Below are positions 1 through 6,267 of a stretch of DNA of 21,962 nucleotides, one piece after another. Source of the DNA: an uncultured Phascolarctobacterium sp. Its GTDB lineage: Bacteria > Bacillota > Negativicutes > Acidaminococcales > Acidaminococcaceae. Position numbers and translations under genes: made by a program. Every line of letters starts with the position of its first letter. Positions within the stretch are counted from its first letter, which is position 1. The DNA lies in assembly GCA_900552855.1 (NCBI GenBank), contig USBG01000012.1, positions 1-21,962 on the forward strand, given 5' to 3'. The notes under the pieces are model-generated. The model was not told where the DNA came from, did not search any database, and saw only the letters and a program-made list of their open reading frames with translations.

Positions 1-1
1 G

Positions 2-736
2 GCTCTTGCAAGTGGTATTACTGATATCTTAATTATTAGTGGTCGTAACAAGCGTTCTATTGAGGACCATTTTGACCGTAGTCCTGAGCTGGAGATGAAT
101 TTAGAAGAGGGTGGCAAGGGTGAAATGCTGCAAATGGTTAAAGATATTGCCAATGTTAATATTCACTATATTCGTCAAAAGGAGCCTAAAGGACTTGGTA
201 ATGCGATTTTATGTGCTAAAGCGTTTGTTGGTAATGAACCTTTTGCAGTGCTTTTAGGTGATGATGTTGTTTATAATGAAGAATATCCTTGTTTAAAGCA
301 GCTTATGGATGTGTATGATGTTAAAGGTGGCAGTGTTTTAGGTTGTCAAACAGTTCCTTTAGAAAAAGTTTCTGCTTATGGTATTGTTGCTAGTGAGGCA
401 ACTGCTGATGAGCGAATTTTTAAGGTAAATGATATGGTTGAAAAGCCTGCGATTGACGAAGCTCCTAGCCGTTTGGCAGTGCTTGGTCGTTATGTAATAA
501 CTCCAGAGATTTTTGAAATTTTAGAGAATACAGCTCCAGGCCGTGGTGGAGAGATTCAACTTACTGATGCTTTGAAGGTGCTTGCACAGCATCAAGATAT
601 GTATGCTTATGATTTTATTGGTAAGCGTTATGATGTTGGCGATAAATTTGGCTATTTACAAGCAACTGTTGAATATGCACTGCGTAGAGACGATTTAAAG
701 GATAAATTTGTGGCGTATTTGAAGAAACTAGTTTGA
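2..736 (+). CDS. galU: UTP-glucose-1-phosphate uridylyltransferase, 5' end missing
   Basis: GalU makes UDP-glucose from UTP and glucose-1-phosphate in the cytoplasm, feeding cell-surface polysaccharide synthesis. The frame is open from base 2, so the window cuts the gene. The first in-frame ATG (95) is internal, because family-typical residues (GITDILIISGRNKRSIEDHF) are encoded ahead of it. Visible family motifs are KEPKGLGNAI, the FAVLLGDDV segment with its metal-binding aspartate, VEKP, RYVITPEIFEIL, GGEIQLTDAL and the C-terminal KRYDVGDKFGYL. Roughly the N-terminal 50 residues, including the nucleotide-binding G-rich loop, lie outside the window. The C-terminus looks complete and a strong terminator follows about 30 bases after the stop. 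Family assignment is secure; a closely related paralogue (a second GalU-type enzyme) cannot be excluded from a fragment. Confidence 0.93.
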   Translation, partial: ALASGITDILIISGRNKRSIEDHFDRSPELEMNLEEGGKGEMLQMVKDIANVNIHYIRQKEPKGLGNAILCAKAFVGNEPFAVLLGDDVVYNEEYPCLKQLMDVYDVKGGSVLGCQTVPLEKVSAYGIVASEATADERIFKVNDMVEKPAIDEAPSRLAVLGRYVITPEIFEILENTAPGRGGEIQLTDALKVLAQHQDMYAYDFIGKRYDVGDKFGYLQATVEYALRRDDLKDKFVAYLKKLV

Positions 737-765
737 AGTTTAAATTAAGTATTTATAATAACGAA

Positions 766-808
766 AAGCAATTAATTCCAAAATAAGGAATTAATTGCTT
801 TCTTTTTT
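766..808 (+). terminator. Rho-independent terminator of galU
   Basis: A perfect 14-bp stem (766-779 with 787-800), a 7-base A-rich loop and a T-rich tail (801-808). The descending arm also carries the likely -35 box of the next gene. Confidence 0.93.
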
Positions 809-823
809 ACGGAATGGTATAAT
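795..823 (+). promoter_or_regulatory. sigma-A-type promoter of the ATPase/TOPRIM cassette
   Basis: TTGCTT at 795-800, a 17-base spacer and a consensus TATAAT at 818-823. Transcription would begin near 830, leaving a leader of about 18 bases that is little more than the ribosome site AGGAGGTGA at 835-843. The -35 box lies inside the galU terminator stem. Seen by eye only; start site not known. Confidence 0.65.
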
Positions 824-847
824 GGTATAGCAAGAGGAGGTGAGCAT

Positions 848-2029
848 ATGTTATTTTTATATATAGCATGTGATAATATTTTTATGTTTAAGGATTTTTT
901 CTTAGATTTTACTTATGAACGAAAAATTAGCCATTATCTAGCAACAGATGATACTATTTTTCCTAATTCTCAAATTAATGTACGTAAAAAAATGCTGATA
1001 CTTGGTGGTAATGCTTCTGGTAAAACCACTTTTGGCGTGTTAATGTGTGCTATTAATAATTATATAATGAATGTTCCAGTTACTAATTCAAGAGTTAATT
1101 TATATAATGCTATCTATGACCGTACTAAAGAAAGTTATTTTATGACAGAATTTGTGATTGATGATAATGCATATCGTGTTTATTGCAAATTTAACAAACA
1201 AGGTATAATTGAAGAATATCTGAAAAAAGTAAAAGTATATAAATCGTATAATATAAAAAAATTACGTTCTGTTTTGGATGAAGCGCCTTTTATTTGCGAA
1301 TATCATAACTACAAACAAGACGAAACTATAACCAATACGGAAATATTTATGTCTTCTATGCTAGGTGAAGTAGATTCATATATTAAAGAAGCGGGAAGTA
1401 AAGTAGCTTTTCATTATTTGTTTTCCAACTATTCTAATCAAACTGCTCAAAACAAAATCAATGTTGGCGTAGATGTTCTAAACAATATTTTGCCTGGAAT
1501 TGATAATTCTGTAGATAAGGTAGTATCTCTTAACCCAAGTGACAAGGAGCTCAGCACTAACTCTTATTTAATTGTTTTTAAAAATGGCTCTCAGATTACG
1601 ATACCAGAAGGTGATTTAACATTTAGTCAAAAAGATCGTTTGTCCCATGGTACATACGAGGCACTTACGTTTTTAAATGTTTTACAAGAGCTAAAGACAC
1701 GTCCGGATGCCACACTCTATATAGATGAAAAGCTTCCTCATTTGCATGCAGAACTTGAGGCGTTTTTGATAATGAAAGCATTGCTTATTAAGCGTTCCGC
1801 ACAAGTTTTCTTCACTTCCCATAATAGTGAACTTTTAGATTTGAACGTACCCAACAATGCGTTTCTTCTCTTTAAACGTTGTAAGGAAGGATTTAATAAA
1901 GCGATGTTTGTCAGTCAGACTCTTAATAAAAATGATCGCAGTGTACGTAATTACTATGAGAATGATTATTTCGGAGTTTTGCCTGACTATTCTGCACTAG
2001 ATCAGTATTTTGAGGACATAGTATCATGA
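848..2029 (+). CDS. AAA_15-type (ABC-like) ATPase, putative phage-defence protein
   Basis: A 393-residue soluble P-loop ATPase. Walker A is GGNASGKTT at residues 53-61, an ABC-signature-like LSHGTYEA at 265-272, Walker B ending in LYIDE at 290-294, a D-loop-like LPHLH right after it, and a switch histidine in TSHNSE (His325). The C-terminal RNYYENDYFGVLPDYSAL matches the tail style of AAA_15/AbiL/RloA proteins. The start is well set: AGGAGGTGA sits 4 bases before ATG 848. It overlaps the next reading frame at an ATGA junction, so the two are probably co-translated. In AbiL, RloAB and PARIS-type systems (known families) such an ATPase partners a TOPRIM nuclease and senses phage. That role here is inference. 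The gene is visibly AT-richer than its neighbours (bases 1201-1260 hold 10 G/C), suggesting horizontal acquisition. The exact subfamily is not recognised. Confidence 0.82.
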   Translation: MLFLYIACDNIFMFKDFFLDFTYERKISHYLATDDTIFPNSQINVRKKMLILGGNASGKTTFGVLMCAINNYIMNVPVTNSRVNLYNAIYDRTKESYFMTEFVIDDNAYRVYCKFNKQGIIEEYLKKVKVYKSYNIKKLRSVLDEAPFICEYHNYKQDETITNTEIFMSSMLGEVDSYIKEAGSKVAFHYLFSNYSNQTAQNKINVGVDVLNNILPGIDNSVDKVVSLNPSDKELSTNSYLIVFKNGSQITIPEGDLTFSQKDRLSHGTYEALTFLNVLQELKTRPDATLYIDEKLPHLHAELEAFLIMKALLIKRSAQVFFTSHNSELLDLNVPNNAFLLFKRCKEGFNKAMFVSQTLNKNDRSVRNYYENDYFGVLPDYSALDQYFEDIVS

Positions 2030-2036
2030 AAAATGC

Positions 2037-2561
2037 ATGTATATTGTTGAGGGTGAAATAGAAGAACGTTTTTTGCAGCAACTAAAACAATTGGGATTAG
2101 TCGTTCCAGGAAAAGTTTTTACCTTTAATTTGATGCAGAAACAGTTAAAATACACAAGCAATATATTGGCATTTAAAAATTACGATGCTATTTATTGTGT
2201 GGTTGATACTGACGTTGTAGATGAAGGTAATATTGGAAATTTAGTTCAGAACATAAAATTGCTCAAAACTATAGGAAAGCCTAGAATTTTAGTTCAAAAT
2301 AAGAATTTCGAAGATGAGCTAATGAGAATTTTAGAGCTTAATAATATTGTTGCTTTAGGAAAATTGCTTGGTTCCAAACAGAATGATGTAAGATGGGTAA
2401 AACGTTCCTTATCTCAAAATATTGATTATAGCAAGCATATTAACAGGGATAATATTGTTAAATATTGTTCTAGATATCATTCGTTTAAAGAGCTTTTAAA
2501 TAACAAAAAATGTGGAATTGATAATTTGGTATGTGGCTATGAAGGAGTGAAAAAGGGATAG
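2037..2561 (+). CDS. small TOPRIM-like protein, partner of the ATPase (RloB/AbiL-like); start region possibly frameshifted
   Basis: About 174 residues. The N-terminus MYIVEGEIEERFL has the TOPRIM pattern of a beta-strand ending in a catalytic Glu (Glu5). YCVVDTDV follows at 53-60 with the paired acidic residues Asp57/Asp59, and then LVQNKNFEDEL at 85-95, which recalls the N-x-x-FE segment of RloB-like nucleases. I infer a metal-dependent nuclease acting with the upstream ATPase; no biochemical identity is claimed. The start is odd. ATG 2026 overlaps the ATPase stop (ATGA) and has a GAGG ribosome site at 2012-2015, but its frame stops after 11 codons. The conserved frame has only ATG 2037, with no good ribosome site. 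One extra A in the A5 run at 2029-2033 would join them as MKKCMYIVEGE. So this is a frameshift, a sequencing error, or a reinitiation start. Strongly AT-rich like its partner. No clear terminator follows. Confidence 0.68.
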   Translation: MYIVEGEIEERFLQQLKQLGLVVPGKVFTFNLMQKQLKYTSNILAFKNYDAIYCVVDTDVVDEGNIGNLVQNIKLLKTIGKPRILVQNKNFEDELMRILELNNIVALGKLLGSKQNDVRWVKRSLSQNIDYSKHINRDNIVKYCSRYHSFKELLNNKKCGIDNLVCGYEGVKKG

Positions 2562-2595
2562 TCTCCTAACCTTTATGTATACAAGACATCTTCCT

Positions 2596-2616
2596 TATAA
2601 TATGCTAAAATATAAT
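2596..2616 (+). promoter_or_regulatory. possible promoter region of the ACT/UPF0210/nth genes
   Basis: Two TATAAT hexamers (2596-2601 and 2611-2616) lie in the 117-base gap before the ACT gene. Neither has a convincing -35 box, so this is weak. No other structure is evident in the gap. Confidence 0.3.
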
Positions 2617-2678
2617 CAATGCTGATGCAGTTTATTTTGCAGAATATATCATAAAATATTTTGAAGGGGGCTTTTAAA

Positions 2679-2948
2679 ATGCAGGTTGTTTTAACTATTG
2701 TAGGCAAGGATAAGGTTGGCATTATTGCTAAGGTTAGCACTACCTTGGCAGAGTGCAATATGAACATTATCAACATTAACCAAAATATTATGCAGGACTT
2801 TTTTAACATGGTGCTGATTGCTGATATGAGCAAGGCCAATGTTACTCTTAAAGAGGCAAAGGATAAATTTACTGCTCTTGGTGAAGAGATTGGCGTAGAA
2901 ATACGCCTGCAGAGCGAAGAGATTTTTACTGCTATGCACCGCATTTAG
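2679..2948 (+). CDS. ACT domain-containing protein (UPF0237 family)
   Basis: An 89-residue protein that is essentially one ACT domain (beta-alpha-beta-beta-alpha-beta), a small-molecule-binding regulatory fold. It starts MQVVLTIVGKDKVGIIAKVS, with the typical G-x-D-x-x-G-I-x-A loop, and continues through NMNIININQNIMQDFF. ATG 2679 is chosen because GAAGGGGG at 2663-2670 lies 8 bases before it; an upstream in-frame TTG at 2661 would fall on top of that ribosome site. The length agrees with the family. It is followed 9 bases later by the UPF0210 gene, a pairing widely conserved in Firmicutes, so the ACT protein presumably regulates or binds with that partner (inference). No ligand can be named from the sequence. 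Confidence 0.9.
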   Translation: MQVVLTIVGKDKVGIIAKVSTTLAECNMNIININQNIMQDFFNMVLIADMSKANVTLKEAKDKFTALGEEIGVEIRLQSEEIFTAMHRI

Positions 2949-2957
2949 GAGGCTGCC

Positions 2958-4319
2958 ATGTTATTCAATACTAATGATATTTTAGAAACAACTCAGATGA
3001 TTACCCAAAATAAGCTGGACGTGCGTACCATCACCATGGGTATTAGTCTGAGAGACTGCGGTCATCCTGATATTAACGTAACTGCACAAAAGATTTACGA
3101 TAAAATTTGCACTAAGGCCGAGAATTTGGTCAAGACCGGTGAGGATATTGAGGTTGAACTGGGTGTGCCCATCATCAATAAGCGTATTTCTGTTACTCCT
3201 ATTTCCATGGTTGGTGAAAGCTGTGACAGTAACGATTACGTGCCCTTGGCTAAGGCTCTTGATAAAGCGGGCAAGGCTGTTGGTGTTAACTTTATTGGCG
3301 GTTTTTCCGCACTGGTGGACAAGGGCTATACTAAGGGCGACCGTAATTTGATTGCTTCTATTCCCGAGGCACTTGCTACTACTGATATTGTGTGCTCTTC
3401 CGTTAGCGTTGGCTCTACCAAATGCGGTATTAATATGGACGCTGTAAAGGAAATGGGCGAGATTGTGAAGAAAACAGCTGCCCTGACTGCGGCCAACGAT
3501 GCTTTAGGCTGCGCCAAGCTGGTTATCTTTTGCAATGCTGTTCCGGACACCCCATTTATGGCAGGTGCCTTCCATGGCGTAACCGAGCCTGAAAGCGTTA
3601 TCAACGTGGGTGTCAGTGGTCCTGGCGTTGTTAAGAATGCTTTGGAGCAGGTTCGTGATGGCGATATTGGCATGGTTGCGGAAACCATTAAGCGTACTGC
3701 TTTCAAAATTACCCGTGTAGGTCAGCTGGTTGCACAGGAGGCTGCACGTCGTTTAAATACTCAATTTGGCATTATTGATCTGTCCTTGGCTCCTACTCCT
3801 GCTATTGGTGACTCTGTTGCTCACATTTTGGAGGAGATTGGCCTGGAGTGCTGCGGCGGTCCTGGTACTACTGCAACCTTGGCTATGCTTAATGATGCTG
3901 TTAAAAAGGGCGGCTTGATGGCTTCCAGCTATGTTGGCGGCTTAAGCGGTGCCTTTATTCCTGTCAGCGAGGACGCAGGCATGATTCATGCTGTGGAGCG
4001 TGGCTGTCTGACCTTGGAAAAGCTGGAGGCTATGACCTGTGTATGCTCCGTTGGTCTGGATATGATTGCTATTCCTGGCGATACTACTGCTTCTACCATT
4101 TCTGCAATTATTGCTGATGAAGCTGCTATTGGTATGATTAACAATAAAACCACTGCTGTACGTGTAATTCCTGTTCCTGGTAAGGGTGTGGGTGACACTG
4201 TGGAGTTTGGTGGACTTTTAGGCTATGCTCCAATTATTGCTGTTAACCAATTCAAGGCTGATAAATTTATTTCTCGTGGCGGTCGTATTCCCGCCCCTGT
4301 AAGGAGCTTGACCAACTGA
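2958..4319 (+). CDS. UPF0210 (DUF711, PFL-like fold) family protein
   Basis: A 453-residue cytoplasmic protein of the UPF0210/PFL family, whose members have a pyruvate-formate-lyase-like barrel fold but no established reaction. The length is as expected for the family. Recognisable stretches are TITMGISLRDC near the N-terminus, GESCDSNDY, NFIGGFSALVDKG, CNAVPDTPFMAGAFHG, VSGPGVV, LAPTPAIGDSVAHILE, GGPGTTATLAMLNDAVKKGG and the C-terminal GRIPAPVRSLTN. ATG 2958 has an AGGAGG-like site in 'taggaggctgcc' just ahead of it. It follows the ACT gene closely and its TGA overlaps the nth start by one base, so the three are probably one transcript. No role is assigned beyond the conserved link with the ACT protein. 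Confidence 0.92.
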   Translation: MLFNTNDILETTQMITQNKLDVRTITMGISLRDCGHPDINVTAQKIYDKICTKAENLVKTGEDIEVELGVPIINKRISVTPISMVGESCDSNDYVPLAKALDKAGKAVGVNFIGGFSALVDKGYTKGDRNLIASIPEALATTDIVCSSVSVGSTKCGINMDAVKEMGEIVKKTAALTAANDALGCAKLVIFCNAVPDTPFMAGAFHGVTEPESVINVGVSGPGVVKNALEQVRDGDIGMVAETIKRTAFKITRVGQLVAQEAARRLNTQFGIIDLSLAPTPAIGDSVAHILEEIGLECCGGPGTTATLAMLNDAVKKGGLMASSYVGGLSGAFIPVSEDAGMIHAVERGCLTLEKLEAMTCVCSVGLDMIAIPGDTTASTISAIIADEAAIGMINNKTTAVRVIPVPGKGVGDTVEFGGLLGYAPIIAVNQFKADKFISRGGRIPAPVRSLTN

Positions 4320-4954
4320 TGATGCGTAAGGCAAAGCGTGAAGCTATTTTAAGTAAATTAGAAGCAACCTATAAGGATACAAAAACAGCTCTCAATTATA
4401 ATTCTCCCTTTGAGCTGCTGGTGGCGGTTATTCTTTCTGCTCAATGCACAGATGAAAGAGTAAATGTTATTACAGCTCGTATGTTCCCTCGTTTGAATAC
4501 GCCTGAAAAAATGGGTGCACTCACTCTTGAGGAGATGGAGAACGAGATTCGTGACTGTGGCTTGTACCACGCCAAAGCTAAAAATCTTTTAGGAACCTGT
4601 AAGATGCTAGTAGAAAAGTTTAACAGCACCGTTCCTGACAAGATTGAAACCTTGATGGAGCTGCCTGGTGTTGGCCAAAAGACTGCCAATGTGGTGGCTA
4701 GCATAATTTATAACGTGCCTGCTATTGCGGTAGATACTCATGTTTTTCGCGTGTCCCATCGCTTAGGCATGGCTAAGGGTGCAGACCCATTGGCGACGGA
4801 AAAGGAGCTGCAAAAAATTATTCCTATGGAAAAATGGAGCGATGCTCACCATTGGTTTATCTGGCATGGCCGTAAAATATGCAAGGCCCGCAAGCCTTTG
4901 TGCAAGGAGTGCGTGCTGGTAGAGGAATGTCCCTTTAAGGAAAAGAATTTGTAA
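4319..4954 (+). CDS. nth: endonuclease III, DNA glycosylase/AP lyase
   Basis: A base-excision-repair enzyme that removes oxidised pyrimidines and cleaves the abasic site. The 211 residues contain the helix-hairpin-helix ELPGVGQKTANVVA (114-127) with the catalytic Lys121, the catalytic Asp139 in AVDTHVFRV, and a C-terminal 4Fe-4S cluster site with Cys188, 195, 198 and 204 in the exact C-x6-C-x2-C-x5-C spacing. All key residues are present and the length is normal. Two ATG codons in a row (4319 and 4322) could start it; AAGGAG at 4301-4306 is the likely ribosome site. It overlaps the stop of the UPF0210 gene by one base, implying translational coupling, although no functional link is obvious. 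A terminator follows. Confidence 0.96.
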   Translation: MMRKAKREAILSKLEATYKDTKTALNYNSPFELLVAVILSAQCTDERVNVITARMFPRLNTPEKMGALTLEEMENEIRDCGLYHAKAKNLLGTCKMLVEKFNSTVPDKIETLMELPGVGQKTANVVASIIYNVPAIAVDTHVFRVSHRLGMAKGADPLATEKELQKIIPMEKWSDAHHWFIWHGRKICKARKPLCKECVLVEECPFKEKNL

Positions 4955-4975
4955 GTCAATATTGTAGTGTTTTGG

Positions 4976-5008
4976 CAGCAGCTCTGGAGATGCAGGGCTG
5001 CTGTTTTT
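4976..5008 (+). terminator. Rho-independent terminator after nth
   Basis: A 10-bp stem (4976-4985 with 4994-5003, one G-U pair), an 8-base loop and five Ts at 5004-5008. Confidence 0.9.
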
Positions 5009-5295
5009 ATATGCAATTCTTGCTTGATGATAGTGTAAGAAAATAATAGACAAAGTTATAATAAAGTAGTAAACTTATGCTGTAAAATAATTAGGTGGTG
5101 AAGCGTTTCCTTTCTTTGTGTATTTAGAGGATAGGTGATTTGCTTAGGAAGCTGTTTTCTTTTGATTATTTTACTGTTAGTTGGTGCTTTTTATGATTAA
5201 AGGATGAACACTGCTTGTTCAAGGAGTAAGTGCAGTTTCTGGCTTAAGGAAACGGTTCTTGCTTTAAGCATATATTATGAAAAAGAGGTCAGATT
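5009..5295 (+). promoter_or_regulatory. aldolase gene leader, content uncertain
   Basis: A stretch of 287 bases with no credible ORF. A TATAAT at 5057-5062 could be a -10 box, but the matching -35 position (5034-5039, tgtaag) is poor. A 9-bp inverted repeat (cgtttcctt 5104-5112, aaggaaacg 5246-5254) could pair at long range in RNA, and shorter pairings lie inside it. I recognise no riboswitch or T-box. AAAGAGGTC before the ATG at 5296 serves as ribosome site. Confidence 0.35.
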
Positions 5296-5940
5296 ATGAA
5301 AATTTTTATGGACACGGCTAACGTGGATGAAATTGCAGAATTTGTAGATTGGGGCGTGGTGTATGGTGTAACAACTAATCCTAGCCTTATTGCTAAAAGT
5401 GGACGCACTCAGGCAGAGGTAATTCCGGAGATTGCTAAGCTGGTAACTGGGCCTGTAAGTGCGGAGGTTATCAGTACAAAGTGCGACGGTATGGTTGCTG
5501 AAGCTCGCAAGCTGGTCAAAATTGCTGATAATATTGTAGTTAAAATTCCTTGCATTGCAGAAGGTCTAGAGGCGGTAAAAATTTTAAGTGCTGAGGGCAT
5601 CAAAACTAATGTTACTTTGGTCTTTAGCATGAGTCAGGCACTGTTGGCTGCTCGTGCAGGCGCTACCTATGTTAGTCCCTTTGTAGGTCGTTTGGATGAT
5701 ATTGGCGAGGATGGCGTACAGCTTGTAGAAAATATTGTTAAAGTCTTTAAGCTTTATGGTATTGAAACTCAGGTTATTGCTGCCAGCATCCGCAATTTAG
5801 AGCATGTGGATAAGGTTATGCTTACAGGCTGCCAAATTGCTACTATTCCCACTAAGGTGCTCAGCCAAATGATTAAACACCAGCTGACGGATAAAGGTCT
5901 TGCACAATTTATGGCGGACTACGAAAACAGTAAAAAATAA
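5296..5940 (+). CDS. fsa: fructose-6-phosphate aldolase / transaldolase-like protein (FSA/TalC/MipB family)
   Basis: A 214-residue single-domain TIM-barrel class I aldolase. In this family the reaction is either fructose-6-phosphate cleavage to dihydroxyacetone and glyceraldehyde-3-phosphate, or transaldolase exchange between sugar phosphates; sequence alone does not separate them safely. Visible landmarks are MKIFMDTANVDEI (Asp6), GVTTNPSLIAKSG (Asn28) and the Schiff-base lysine in NIVVKIPC (Lys83). Further on are TNVTLVFSMSQALLAARAG and YVSPFVGRLDDIG. The length matches the short FSA/TalC subgroup rather than the roughly 320-residue classical transaldolases. It stands alone between an unexplained leader and a strong terminator, so it is likely a single-gene transcript. 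In anaerobes lacking the oxidative pentose route it would serve pentose/hexose interconversion (inference). Confidence 0.92.
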   Translation: MKIFMDTANVDEIAEFVDWGVVYGVTTNPSLIAKSGRTQAEVIPEIAKLVTGPVSAEVISTKCDGMVAEARKLVKIADNIVVKIPCIAEGLEAVKILSAEGIKTNVTLVFSMSQALLAARAGATYVSPFVGRLDDIGEDGVQLVENIVKVFKLYGIETQVIAASIRNLEHVDKVMLTGCQIATIPTKVLSQMIKHQLTDKGLAQFMADYENSKK

Positions 5941-5964
5941 TTTTTGACTTTCGTATGAATCAAT

Positions 5965-6022
5965 AAAAATAACAGTAGTTCTTCGCTGATTATTTACGGT
6001 GAAGCACTATTGTTATTTTTTT
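5965..6022 (+). terminator. terminator after the aldolase gene
   Basis: A long hairpin: 5968-5978 pairs with 6007-6017 (one G-U), with an inner cttcgc/gtgaag arm, and a run of Ts at 6016-6022. The outer A and T tracts would let it work in both directions. Confidence 0.85.
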
Positions 6023-6030
6023 GGGAAGTA

Positions 6031-6200
6031 TAGCTAATATATTAGCCAATAGCGGTGCTTTATGGGCAAAGTAGCTAATATATTAACTATATATCCTTTG
6101 GTAATGGCAAGCATTGTTGTAAATAATAAAACTAAGGCTTTAGTATTAGTGCTTTAGTCATCAATAACAAAATGTGGCTTTAGTATTAGTGCTTCGGCTA
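6031..6200. repeat. short intergenic repeats with about 40-bp period
   Basis: Two repeat pairs lie side by side in non-coding DNA. tagctaatatatta occurs at 6031-6044 and 6072-6085 (offset 41). The 19-mer ggctttagtattagtgctt occurs at 6136-6154 and 6176-6194 (offset 40), and the bases after each copy stay similar for about another 20. No spacer-repeat regularity of a CRISPR and no ORF are present. Confidence 0.75.
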
Positions 6201-6208
6201 TAAATAAT

Positions 6209-6236
6209 AAAAGCACAGCCATCGAGCTGTGCTTTT
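6209..6236. terminator. bidirectional terminator between convergent genes
   Basis: A perfect 11-bp stem (6209-6219 with 6226-6236) around a 6-base loop, with T runs on the + side and A runs that become Ts on the - side. It lies 32 bases past the end of the minus-strand acyltransferase gene and most likely terminates that gene. Confidence 0.88.
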
Positions 6237-6267
6237 TGCTTACTGTACTGATTTTAAAATTGTTAGC

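Noticed and set aside
2573..2944. Minus-strand open frame opposite the ACT gene
   Set aside because: It has no family features, while the + strand frame is a clear ACT domain with a good ribosome site.
6031..6200. CRISPR array
   Set aside because: Only two copies of each of two different short repeats, no constant repeat-spacer alternation, and no cas genes in the window.
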